Shown piece after piece: positions 16,854 through 24,921 of a stretch of DNA of 46,967 nucleotides; the stretch's first letter is position 1, and each line of letters begins with the position of its first letter. A model generated the notes under the pieces. The model saw only the letters and a list, made by a program, of their open reading frames with translations, searched no databases and was not told the origin of the DNA. The translations under genes and the position numbers were made by a program. This stretch comes from Bacillota bacterium (GTDB lineage Bacteria; Bacillota_I; Bacilli_A; Izemoplasmatales; Hujiaoplasmataceae): NCBI GenBank assembly GCA_018818595.1, contig JAHIRM010000035.1:1-46967 (forward strand), given 5' to 3'.

Positions 16854-18257
16854 GTGAAAAAATTAGGATTATTTCTTACGCTAGTTATTGCAATGTTTGC
16901 ATTAACAGCATGCAACACGACTCGTGCATATTCAGACTGTTTAACTCCAGACGGAACCGTAGCTTGTTGGAACGCTACCGATTTGAATTTTAGATGGGAA
17001 GACGGCGCGGTAGTTGAAATCGGTGTTGACAGTGATTCAATGGGAGCAGCATTGGTAGAAAAATGGAATGCAGACTTTCCAGCTTTAGCTGACAAATTAG
17101 TTTTTAGAAACTATGGTTCAGCCAATGGTGAAAGCGGCGGTATGCAAGGAATTGAAACCGCTCAAGGCGAAGCTCCAGACGTAGCTCTTGTCATTGACAA
17201 CGAAGTAACTGGTAGAGTTGCTTCAATACTTGGACTTCATGATTATTTTGCTGACTTAGGATCAGAACAAACTCATAAAGTTGTTTATGATACTATTAAC
17301 ACAGTAGGAACATATTACTTGCCAGCATTCTACGATGGAATGGCTTTCTCATGGAATAAAACAATGTTAATTTCATTAGGAATTAGTTTAACAGACGCTA
17401 ACGAAGATGGACTTCCAGATGCAGTAGATACTTGGGAAGAAATTTTTGCAATCGCAGATGCTTGGACTGAAAGACCTACATTTGATGGCAATACTATTCT
17501 TGAAGTATTCCCTATTTCTTTATCTGAAGTATGGAGTGGATACTCTTCAGTTACAGCAGGCGAATGGCAATTATTCGCAGGCGGAGATTTAGCTGACCCT
17601 GAATTTTCAGATGCTAAATTTAAAGCTGGATTAGATTTTATCGTTGAATTTGCTTCTCATGCTATGAGCGTTGATGATACAGGCGCTAAAAAAGCAGCTT
17701 CAGCAATGGGCTGGAGATGGGATGCTTATCTTGATGGAGCTTATCCATTTAGTTTAGTTGGAACTTGGCAAGATGTTGATGGAAAAGAAACTGCAAATGA
17801 ATATGATTTTAAATTCTCTGCAATGCCAACTTATGATGGCGTTCAATTAACTCCATTAATGAAAACCAAAGGTTTTGTTATCAATGGTTATACTGAAAAT
17901 CCATCAGCTTCATCTGAAGTTTTAAGATGGCTTTACACAAAAGATGTTATGGAAACAATCGTTTCTAGTTCATCTTATTTACCAGCTTTAGAAACAGATG
18001 CTGCAATCTATCCAGATATCGCTTCTGAAAACAAAGCAGAATTTGCTTTAGGAATGAGATTTAATACATTAGAACCAGCTGGTTCTTTACCTAATGCAAC
18101 TACAATTAGAGCAATGAACGTATATTATAACATTAATATTCAAGACTACTATGTTGCTGTATGGGATGGAACTAAAACTCCAACCGAAGCTCAAACAGAA
18201 TTAGTGAGCGTTGCAAATGCTTGGATTCTTGAAAACAACGTTGCACCAACTGAATAA
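16854..18257 (+). CDS. malE: Maltodextrin-binding lipoprotein (ABC transporter)
   Basis: This is the extracellular solute-binding protein that delivers maltodextrins to MalFG. A lipoprotein signal peptide with lipobox LTAC puts the lipidated Cys at residue 20. The mature part has the two-lobed family 1 binding-protein features, including GTWQDVDGKE and FVINGYTENPSASSEVLRWLYT. The start is a GTG after a strong AGGAGG at 16842. Unusually for such operons it follows the permease genes and has its own promoter and operators, which allows more binding protein than permease to be made. Codon use is regular and high-expression-like. Confidence 0.9.
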   Translation: MKKLGLFLTLVIAMFALTACNTTRAYSDCLTPDGTVACWNATDLNFRWEDGAVVEIGVDSDSMGAALVEKWNADFPALADKLVFRNYGSANGESGGMQGIETAQGEAPDVALVIDNEVTGRVASILGLHDYFADLGSEQTHKVVYDTINTVGTYYLPAFYDGMAFSWNKTMLISLGISLTDANEDGLPDAVDTWEEIFAIADAWTERPTFDGNTILEVFPISLSEVWSGYSSVTAGEWQLFAGGDLADPEFSDAKFKAGLDFIVEFASHAMSVDDTGAKKAASAMGWRWDAYLDGAYPFSLVGTWQDVDGKETANEYDFKFSAMPTYDGVQLTPLMKTKGFVINGYTENPSASSEVLRWLYTKDVMETIVSSSSYLPALETDAAIYPDIASENKAEFALGMRFNTLEPAGSLPNATTIRAMNVYYNINIQDYYVAVWDGTKTPTEAQTELVSVANAWILENNVAPTE

Positions 18258-18268
18258 ATTTTAAAAAG

Positions 18269-18290
18269 AAGGCTCGCAAGAGCCTTTTTT
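18269..18290 (+). terminator. Terminator after malE
   Basis: AAGGCTC and GAGCCTT form a 7-bp stem with a GCAA tetraloop and a T run. The GH13 gene starts 21 bases later with no visible promoter of its own, so partial read-through is likely. Confidence 0.85.
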
Positions 18291-18310
18291 CTTAGAAAGA
18301 AGATGAATAT

Positions 18311-19951
18311 ATGAAAAAGACGATACTTGTAATTATGATGATTATCATATCGTTTGTTTTTGTTTCGTGCCATGAACAGACAACAACAACTACTCAAGCA
18401 ATTGCCACTACAACCACAAAAGATTTATCATGGAAAATAGATTATGATATGGTAGATACTTCTTCATATTTTTTAAACGATGTAAGTGTTTGTTATCAAA
18501 TTTTTCCTATTTCTTTTGCAGATAGTAATGGGGATGGGTATGGAGACATTAAGGGAATAACAGAAAATATCGATTATTTAAAAAATACACTAAATGTGGA
18601 TTGCCTGTGGATTAATCCCGTAAACACCTCTCCGAGTTATCATAAATATGATGTTACAAATTATTATGAGATTGACCCACAACTTGGAACCATGGCTGAC
18701 TATGAAGAATTATTAGATGTTTCTGAAGAAAATGGCATAAAAATATTAATGGACTTTGTTATTAATCACACATCATATAATCATCCTTGGTTTGATAATT
18801 CTAGAAGTTCTCAAACGAGTGAATATCGAGATTGGTACGTTTGGAATAGTTTAACTGACAAAGTGGCTTACCCAAGTAAAGTCGGCTGGTATTTAAATAA
18901 CGGACAATATTATTACGCTTCTTTTTGGGATCAAATGCCAGAGCTTAATTTTGATAATGAATTTGTAAGAGAAGAAATAAAAAATATTGCTGAATTTTGG
19001 ATTTTAAAGGGTGTTGATGGATTTAGAATAGATGCCGCAAAACATATATATGACTCAAATGAGTATCCAAGTGGAACATCAACCATTACAGAGAACGTTC
19101 AGTTATTCAAAGAATTAAATAGTTTTGTTAAGTCGGTAAATCCTGACGCCTTTATTGTTGGAGAAATCGCTAGTATCAGTTCGGATTATGTTAGTGATTA
19201 TTATGCAGGAATGGATTCGGCATTTAATTTTGAGTTTTCAAGTAAACTAATTTATTCTTTGCAGGCGGGTTATGATTCTTTAGCAATTCAATCTTTGGTT
19301 AATGCAAGAGATGCTTTTGGATTAATTCGAACAGAGTACATCGATTCTGTTTTCCTTACCAATCATGATCAAAATAGAATATTTGATCAAATCGGACAAG
19401 ACATAAATAAAATGAAACTCGCTTCAAGAATTCTCTTAACTTTACCTGGAATTTCTTGGATTTATTATGGAGAAGAATTAGGAATGAGTGGAGTGAAGCC
19501 TGATGAAACAATTAGACAACCTTTTATTTGGGGAGAAGATAGTTCTTATAACACTACCGGAAAAACCGGAGGAATTAGTGATTGGACTGCTTATAATCTA
19601 AGCTTGGATGGCGTTACTTCTCAATTAGAAGATGAAAACTCATTGCTAAATGTTTATATTCAAATGATTTCATTAAAGAAAAGCGAAAGCGTAATACAGT
19701 ATGGAGATATTCAATTAATCGATAATGACGAAAACCGGTTGATGACTTATCTTAGGAGTTATGAGGGAACAACTTATTTAGTCATTCATAATATGAGTTC
19801 TCAAGAAAAAGCTATTACTCATGATTTAGATTCGTTCAATATTATTTATCAAAGCGAAGATTTTTCAAGTGTTGGACAATTGTTTAGTTTTTCTCCTTAC
19901 TCGACAACAATTTTAGAGGTTTATAATTCAGATATTGTGTTTAGAAAATAA
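18311..19951 (+). CDS. Extracellular GH13 alpha-amylase-family lipoprotein
   Basis: This enzyme hydrolyses alpha-glucans outside the cell. A lipobox (FVSC, Cys20) is followed by a Thr-rich linker, then a GH13 barrel. The catalytic residues are Asp241 in GFRIDAAKH, Glu285 in VGEIAS and Asp353 in LTNHDQNR. A calcium-site-like sequence DSNGDGYGDIKG follows the first strand, as in oligo-glucosidase and neopullulanase relatives. No starch-binding module is seen. It lies 50 bases after malE and is probably expressed by read-through of the intervening terminator. Products would be maltodextrins for the MalEFG importer. The exact specificity (alpha-amylase, neopullulanase or cyclomaltodextrinase) is not decided. 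Confidence 0.9.
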   Translation: MKKTILVIMMIIISFVFVSCHEQTTTTTQAIATTTTKDLSWKIDYDMVDTSSYFLNDVSVCYQIFPISFADSNGDGYGDIKGITENIDYLKNTLNVDCLWINPVNTSPSYHKYDVTNYYEIDPQLGTMADYEELLDVSEENGIKILMDFVINHTSYNHPWFDNSRSSQTSEYRDWYVWNSLTDKVAYPSKVGWYLNNGQYYYASFWDQMPELNFDNEFVREEIKNIAEFWILKGVDGFRIDAAKHIYDSNEYPSGTSTITENVQLFKELNSFVKSVNPDAFIVGEIASISSDYVSDYYAGMDSAFNFEFSSKLIYSLQAGYDSLAIQSLVNARDAFGLIRTEYIDSVFLTNHDQNRIFDQIGQDINKMKLASRILLTLPGISWIYYGEELGMSGVKPDETIRQPFIWGEDSSYNTTGKTGGISDWTAYNLSLDGVTSQLEDENSLLNVYIQMISLKKSESVIQYGDIQLIDNDENRLMTYLRSYEGTTYLVIHNMSSQEKAITHDLDSFNIIYQSEDFSSVGQLFSFSPYSTTILEVYNSDIVFRK

Positions 19952-19956
19952 TAAAG

Positions 19957-19988
19957 AAACAAGGTGCATAAATTTGCACCTTGTTTTT
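19957..19988. terminator. Bidirectional terminator between the GH13 gene and pulA
   Basis: AAACAAGGTGCA and TGCACCTTGTTT form a perfect 12-bp stem with a 6-base loop, and T follows on each strand. It lies between convergent genes. Confidence 0.88.
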
Positions 19989-20004
19989 AATTATAAAATT
20001 AAAC

Positions 20005-22869
20005 TTATTTTACTAAAATCTTTTTTCTTGCAATAATGATGGTAGGGATAAGAACAATAACAGCACCTACGCTAATGAAAATTGGTAGCAAATAATTAGT
20101 TTCTGCAGGAGCGCTGTATGTTACAGTTTCTAAACTATACATAATTAACGTTTCATTTGTATCGAGTTCAATTGTTTTTCCACCTTTTTGAACATAAAGC
20201 GTTGAAAGAGTTGAAATGGTTTCATCATTGAAACTTGTAGTAGTGACTTCGCCGATTTCATCGGTTGTAGCAACCACGTTCCACGTTCCAAGTTGCAATG
20301 TGACTTTGCGTTTTTGGTCTCCGTTATTATGTAAAACATAAATAGTCTTCCATTGGTCTGTACTATCGCTTAGTAAATAGGATATGAATCCAGATTCCTG
20401 ATCAGGAATCAGCGTTAAGGATTGTGTGATTTCAGCAGTTGTACTCAATGTAAACACGGGTTTCATTTTTCTAAGCGAGATTAGAGTTTTGTAATAATTA
20501 AAAGTATCAATATTGTCTACCTTTAAATTCCAATCAATTTGGTTGGTTTCATCAGGCGATTTATAGGAATTATGATCAAATAAATTGCTTGAATTACAAG
20601 TATCCCCACCAACCGTACAAGGTTTTGATCGTAAGATTTCAACACCCGCATGTAAGAACGGAATTCCCTGAGAAGTTAAGACAATAGCATTTGCTTGCCT
20701 TTGCATTCGAATAATTTGATCAGCGGGTGCATAGGTACTTAAATATAATTTATCATAAAGAGTATTGTTATCATGTGCCGTTACATAATTAATGGTTTGT
20801 GTTGGTTGAAGAGCCCAAGCTCCTTTTGGAAGAGCCCCAATACCTAAATTTAATTGAGCGGTTCCTCCGGTTACGCCTAACATGACTCTAGAATCAGCAT
20901 AATTGCTTCCTTGAACAAAACCTTTGTCTCCTTCTGTAAAGACAGACCCTTTGATACCATCTCTTGTATCATCGTTAAAAACTGCAATGCCAGGTAATAC
21001 ATCTAAATTTGCATTATAAGCTGCATCGGTTTGGGAAAGCTGACTTGTGCCACCTGTCCATGGTTCTCCAAAAATAATGATTGTATCATCTATTGCATGA
21101 AGTTCTTCGACGATTACATTCATTGTTTCTATGTCATGAAGTTTCATTAAATCAAAACGGAATCCATCTATATGGTATTCGTTTGCATAAAATTTTAAGG
21201 AATCAACCATGTATTTACTAAACATATATCGTTCTGAAGCGGTTTCGTTTCCAGTGCCACTTCCGTTAGAAAATGTTCCATCACTGTTCATTCTATAATA
21301 ATATCCAGGTATTATTAAATCAAAATTGGAGTCAGCGGATTTTCCAGTATGATTGTATACAACATCCATAATCACTCTTACATCATTTGAATGGAATGTT
21401 TGAACTAACTCTTTAAATTCTGTAGTTCTGACTTCTCCATTATAAGGATCTGTTGAATAACTTCCCTCTAGTGAATTAAAGTTTTCTGGCATGTATCCCC
21501 AGTTAAAGATACCATCATAAATACCATAATAAGATTCGTCATTTAATCTAGTTTCATCAATAATACCATGATCAAAAACCGGAAGCAATTGAACGTGTGT
21601 AACGCCTAGTTCTAGAATATGATCTAATCCAGTAGTTACCGAGCTATAGGTTGTGCCTGTTTCGGTTAATCCTAAAAATTTTCCACGATATTCTTCCGTT
21701 CCGTTCCAAGAAGAATGAGATGTAAAATCTCTAACATGTAATTCATAGATAATCGCATCAGTATAAGAAACCATAGTTTCTGGTCTTACATCAGATTCCC
21801 AGTCAGTAGGATTATAGTTATCAAAATTGATGACCATTCCTCGACTACCATTGACCCCAACTGTGAAGGCATAAGGATCAACGAGTTCGTTTTCATCTTC
21901 TCCATTTGTGACAGAGTAGGTATAATATATGCCATCTAAATCACCTAAAACGGTTACGGACCATACCCCTTTATCTCCTAGAATCATTTCTGATACTTGA
22001 TAGGGATCATTCACACCTACAATGCCATCATAATCCGTTTGAGAAGCGGTGTGACCCAGTGTATATAGATTTAATTGAACGGCATCGCTTACAGGAGCCC
22101 AAAGCTTAAAAGTGGTAGAAGCGCTTGAATAAATTGCGCCTAAGTCCCCATCATAACCAAAAGCTTCATTAAAGGCATCGCTTGTATAAAAACCATCAAA
22201 TCCTACTGCAGAAGTTGCTAAATCAACGTCTCCAAAATCTACTTCAAGAGAATAACTTTTGAATAAATCTACCTCTTCTGTAATGTCAAAAGATCCTTCA
22301 TAGCCATTCATAGCAAAATTAGAAATAGCAATTTCATCTTCATCTGCGTAGAGTGTTACATCATCTGCGGTGATTGTTTTTGTAGTAACGAAATACACAG
22401 AGTCCTCGTCGATAAAACTTGCGGAAAGGACTTTGTTTGATACATCCGCATCTTCTAAAGCATAGTAGACTGTTGAGTCGTTTTGAACCAAATAGACATC
22501 TACAGTACCAAATTCATCTGGGTTCGTTAAATCAATGTAGCGGTTAATAGAAACGTCTTTTACCCAATCGGCGGTTCGAACGAGAATCCCAATTGAAGTT
22601 GAATCAACTAAGGGAGTATCTTCTAAAGAAAGAGAGAGAGTTTTTCCAAAGGAATCTTCTCCATTAAAGGTGTAATCTGATCCTCCGCCATCAATTGGTT
22701 CATATGGCCATAACCATAGGCTCCATCCGGTATAAGTGTCATCATACCGAAAATAATGGATGTTTAAAGTAGATGTATCGTATGCTGCGACTTTTGTATG
22801 AGTAGAGAGAATGGTTACACTAACAATACTTAACAAGAAAATCGCAAGTAATTTTTTTAATAATTTCAT
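20005..22869 (-). CDS. pulA: Surface-anchored type I pullulanase
   Basis: The enzyme cuts alpha-1,6 branches of pullulan and starch. From the N-terminus it has a signal peptide (about 1-29), a CBM41 starch-binding domain (about 35-130, with HYFRYDDTYTGWSLWLWPYE), an intervening beta domain, a CBM48 (about 245-330, TTFKLWAPVSDAVQL) and a GH13_14 barrel. The pullulanase signature FNWGYMPENFNSLEGSY is present. Catalytic residues are Asp573 in GFRFDLMK, Glu602 in FGEPWTGG and Asp700 in VTAHDNN. The last 30 residues form a membrane helix with a Lys/Arg tail and no LPXTG sorting motif, so it should sit on the outer face of the membrane. It debranches glucan for the neighbouring importer. Confidence 0.94.
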   Translation of the reverse strand: MKLLKKLLAIFLLSIVSVTILSTHTKVAAYDTSTLNIHYFRYDDTYTGWSLWLWPYEPIDGGGSDYTFNGEDSFGKTLSLSLEDTPLVDSTSIGILVRTADWVKDVSINRYIDLTNPDEFGTVDVYLVQNDSTVYYALEDADVSNKVLSASFIDEDSVYFVTTKTITADDVTLYADEDEIAISNFAMNGYEGSFDITEEVDLFKSYSLEVDFGDVDLATSAVGFDGFYTSDAFNEAFGYDGDLGAIYSSASTTFKLWAPVSDAVQLNLYTLGHTASQTDYDGIVGVNDPYQVSEMILGDKGVWSVTVLGDLDGIYYTYSVTNGEDENELVDPYAFTVGVNGSRGMVINFDNYNPTDWESDVRPETMVSYTDAIIYELHVRDFTSHSSWNGTEEYRGKFLGLTETGTTYSSVTTGLDHILELGVTHVQLLPVFDHGIIDETRLNDESYYGIYDGIFNWGYMPENFNSLEGSYSTDPYNGEVRTTEFKELVQTFHSNDVRVIMDVVYNHTGKSADSNFDLIIPGYYYRMNSDGTFSNGSGTGNETASERYMFSKYMVDSLKFYANEYHIDGFRFDLMKLHDIETMNVIVEELHAIDDTIIIFGEPWTGGTSQLSQTDAAYNANLDVLPGIAVFNDDTRDGIKGSVFTEGDKGFVQGSNYADSRVMLGVTGGTAQLNLGIGALPKGAWALQPTQTINYVTAHDNNTLYDKLYLSTYAPADQIIRMQRQANAIVLTSQGIPFLHAGVEILRSKPCTVGGDTCNSSNLFDHNSYKSPDETNQIDWNLKVDNIDTFNYYKTLISLRKMKPVFTLSTTAEITQSLTLIPDQESGFISYLLSDSTDQWKTIYVLHNNGDQKRKVTLQLGTWNVVATTDEIGEVTTTSFNDETISTLSTLYVQKGGKTIELDTNETLIMYSLETVTYSAPAETNYLLPIFISVGAVIVLIPTIIIARKKILVK

Positions 22870-22888
22870 AAATTTTATATCCCCCTTT

Positions 22889-22912
22889 TGTAACCGATTT
22901 CACTTAATTATA
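22889..22912 (-). promoter_or_regulatory. pulA -10 box and cre site
   Basis: On the minus strand TATAAT occupies 22912-22907. On the plus strand TGTAACCGATTTCA (22889-22902) matches the cre consensus at all fixed positions and covers the transcription start, a typical repressing position. The -35 box is weak. Confidence 0.75.
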
Positions 22913-23046
22913 ACACTATTTTAAAAATATGAAAAATATTACTTGTAGATAGATTAAGAGACCGTTTTCACTTTATAAGGAAGGAATAGATAGATTAACT
23001 ATTTCTCAAGTTTTTTAAATAGTTTAAAAAAGGAGATAGAATCGTA

Positions 23047-23052
23047 TATAAT
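23047..23052 (+). promoter_or_regulatory. Possible -10 box of mutY
   Basis: TATAAT lies about 75 bases before the mutY start. The -35 region is only TTAAAA. An 8-bp inverted repeat (AACTATTT and AAATAGTT) lies just upstream, around 22997-23024. Confidence 0.4.
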
Positions 23053-23128
23053 AAATTGTATAGCTAAAAGGAAAGTCAAAAATCAAACTCAACTCAATTC
23101 ATTGGCTAAAAAAAAGGGGTAAAACAAC

Positions 23129-24172
23129 GTGACATTAACTAAAATAAAATTCTATAACTTGCTAATTAATTGGTATGATATTCAAAAAAGATCTTTGCCT
23201 TGGAGAGATGACCCAACCGCTTTTCGCGTTTGGATTTCCGAAATGATGCTTCAACAAACAAGGGTGGAAACGGTTATTCCATATTTTGCAGAGTTTGTTA
23301 AAAGAATTCCAGAGGTGACAATCCTTGCGAAAATTACTGACGATGAATTGTACAAGTTATGGCAAGGATTAGGCTATTATAATCGAGCAAAAAATCTAAA
23401 AAAAGCAGCAAATATCATTATGAATGAATTCGATGGAGTGATTCCTTCAACGTATGAAGAATTAATAATGCTACCCGGAATTGGTCCTTATTCAGCTGGA
23501 GCTATTTCTTCCATTGCGTTTAATAAAAAATATCCTGCAATTGATGGAAATGTTTTAAGAGTAATCGCAAGAATATTTAAATTTCAAAATGTATTAAATG
23601 ATAAAATCGTAAAAAAGAAAATTGAAGAAAAAGTGAAACAACTTTTACCAGACAAACGTGTTGGTGATTTTAATCAAGCTTTGATGGAAATTGGAGCAAT
23701 TATTTGTTTGCCAAAAGGGAAACCAAACTGTTTAAATTGCCCTTTTCAATTTGACTGTATGGCATATAGAGAAGACTTATTACAAATTATTCCTGCTAAA
23801 AAGATAAATAATGCAAGAAGAATTGAATATAAAACGATTCTTTTACTTCACTATAATGGGTTATATGCAATTCATAAAAGATTGGAAAGAGGATTATTAT
23901 CAAACTTATGGGAGTATCCTAATTTTGAGAATTATTTATCAAAAGAAGAAGTCATACTTCTTTTACAAAATGAAGGATATAGTTATTCTAATATATTTGA
24001 TTTAGAAGAAAAAAAACATATATTTTCTCATTTGGAATGGTACTTGATTGGATACAACATTGAAGTTCTTTCAAAACCAAAGACTGATTTGTATGAATGG
24101 GTCTCGTTACAAGACATTAAGAAGGTTTATTCTATCCCAAAGGCGTTTCAGTATTTTACTCCTCTAAAATAA
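23129..24172 (+). CDS. mutY: A/G-specific adenine DNA glycosylase MutY
   Basis: MutY removes adenine mispaired with 8-oxoguanine. Catalytic Glu38 is in SEMMLQQT, the helix-hairpin-helix LPGIGPYSAGAI spans about 115-126, and Asp139 is in AIDGNVLRV. The iron-sulfur cluster cysteines are Cys193, Cys201, Cys204 and Cys210. The first spacing is seven residues (CLPKGKPNC) instead of the usual six. A C-terminal NUDIX-like domain (about 230-347) reads the 8-oxoguanine. The start is a GTG after AAGGGG. It is unrelated in function to the neighbouring operons and simply precedes the lysine riboswitch. Confidence 0.95.
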   Translation: MTLTKIKFYNLLINWYDIQKRSLPWRDDPTAFRVWISEMMLQQTRVETVIPYFAEFVKRIPEVTILAKITDDELYKLWQGLGYYNRAKNLKKAANIIMNEFDGVIPSTYEELIMLPGIGPYSAGAISSIAFNKKYPAIDGNVLRVIARIFKFQNVLNDKIVKKKIEEKVKQLLPDKRVGDFNQALMEIGAIICLPKGKPNCLNCPFQFDCMAYREDLLQIIPAKKINNARRIEYKTILLLHYNGLYAIHKRLERGLLSNLWEYPNFENYLSKEEVILLLQNEGYSYSNIFDLEEKKHIFSHLEWYLIGYNIEVLSKPKTDLYEWVSLQDIKKVYSIPKAFQYFTPLK

Positions 24173-24240
24173 CTATTTTTATAAAAGTCTTCGTTGGTCA
24201 ATTATCTTTTTGTTACATGTGCGATTGTGTTAAAAGAAGG

Positions 24241-24269
24241 TTGACAACGCTTACATTATTGGGTATAAT
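24241..24269 (+). promoter_or_regulatory. Consensus promoter of the lysine-fermentation operon
   Basis: TTGACA (24241-24246), 17 bases, then TATAAT (24264-24269): a perfect housekeeping promoter. The transcript should begin near 24276, just before the riboswitch. Such a strong promoter leaves control to the RNA element. Confidence 0.92.
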
Positions 24270-24281
24270 GAAGTTAAATTT

Positions 24282-24454
24282 AATACACACAGAGGCGCGA
24301 TATATTGGTATTTTATCGATGAAAATAAGATAAACCTTAGATGCGATAAAAAAAGGAATATATTGCCGAAAGAGATGATGGGTTAATCTGTCAAACTCTT
24401 GGTATGTGAGCGAATGCTTAAATACTGCCATCAATGATGGAGAGCTGTTATATT
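24282..24454 (+). promoter_or_regulatory. Lysine riboswitch (L box)
   Basis: The conserved L-box blocks appear in order: AGAGGCGCG (24291-24299), GCCGAAAG (24364-24371), ACTGCCATC (24424-24432) and GATGGAGAGCT (24436-24446). Five helices can be drawn. P1 is ACAG (24289-24292) with CTGT (24445-24448), extended by AATA (24282-24285) with TATT (24451-24454). P2 is CGATATATT with AATATATTG. P3 is AAGAG with CTCTT. P4 is GGTAT with ATACT, topped by AGC/GCT. P5 is CCATC-AAT-GATGG. The P1 3' strand is shared with the following terminator. Confidence 0.92.
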
Positions 24455-24478
24455 GTAAAAATATAGCGGCTTTTTTTT
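24443..24478 (+). terminator. Riboswitch expression-platform terminator
   Basis: AGCTGTTATATT (24443-24454) pairs over 12 bp, including two G-U pairs, with AATATAGCGGCT (24460-24471), followed by eight T. Its 5' arm contains the P1 3' strand of the aptamer, so terminator and lysine-bound aptamer exclude each other. Confidence 0.9.
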
Positions 24479-24495
24479 GTGGAAGGAGGGCTATT

Positions 24496-24912
24496 ATGAA
24501 AGGATTTACGCTTGAAGAAATAAAAGTCGGTCAGACCGAAACATTTACAAAAACGTTCACACTTGAAGATGTTGAATTGTTTGGTAAAATTACTGGAGAC
24601 TTAAATCCTGCACATATGGACGAAGAATATGCTAAAAACAGTATTTTTAAGAAACGGATCGTTCATGGAATGTTTGTAGGGGCATTGTTTAGCACTATAT
24701 TTGGAGTTAAACTGCCTGGACTTGGAAGTATTTATACAAAACAATCATTAAAATTTACAAAACCCGTGTTTTTTGGAGACACAATTAATGCAAAAGTTAC
24801 AGTAAAAGAGATAATCAGCGAACGAAATAGAGTGGTATTTGAATGTGTTGCGACGAACCAATACGAAGAATGTGTAGTATTGGGAGAAGCAGAAATTATG
24901 CCACCTCGATAA
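24496..24912 (+). CDS. MaoC-like (R)-specific enoyl-CoA hydratase
   Basis: Hot-dog-fold hydratases of this family add water to trans-2-enoyl-CoA to give (R)-3-hydroxyacyl-CoA, as PhaJ does. The active-site segment GDLNPAHMDEEYAKNSIFKKRIVHGMF has the Asp and His of the family (D-x-N-P-x-H). At 138 residues it is a typical single-domain member. The ATG at 24496 follows GGAAGGAGGG directly after the riboswitch terminator, so an earlier in-frame ATG inside the riboswitch is not the start. As first gene of the lysine operon it probably hydrates crotonyl-CoA, the product of Kal. It could act in the reverse direction. Confidence 0.85.
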   Translation: MKGFTLEEIKVGQTETFTKTFTLEDVELFGKITGDLNPAHMDEEYAKNSIFKKRIVHGMFVGALFSTIFGVKLPGLGSIYTKQSLKFTKPVFFGDTINAKVTVKEIISERNRVVFECVATNQYEECVVLGEAEIMPPR

Positions 24913-24921
24913 GGAGGACTA

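Noticed and set aside
22997-23024. Inverted repeat AACTATTT/AAATAGTT before mutY as a terminator
   Set aside because: It is AT-only and followed by A rather than T on the plus strand. No transcript obviously needs ending there.
24406-24495. Longer N-terminus for the MaoC-like hydratase starting inside the riboswitch
   Set aside because: The extension would be translated from the aptamer and terminator and has no ribosome binding site. The ATG at 24496 has a strong one.
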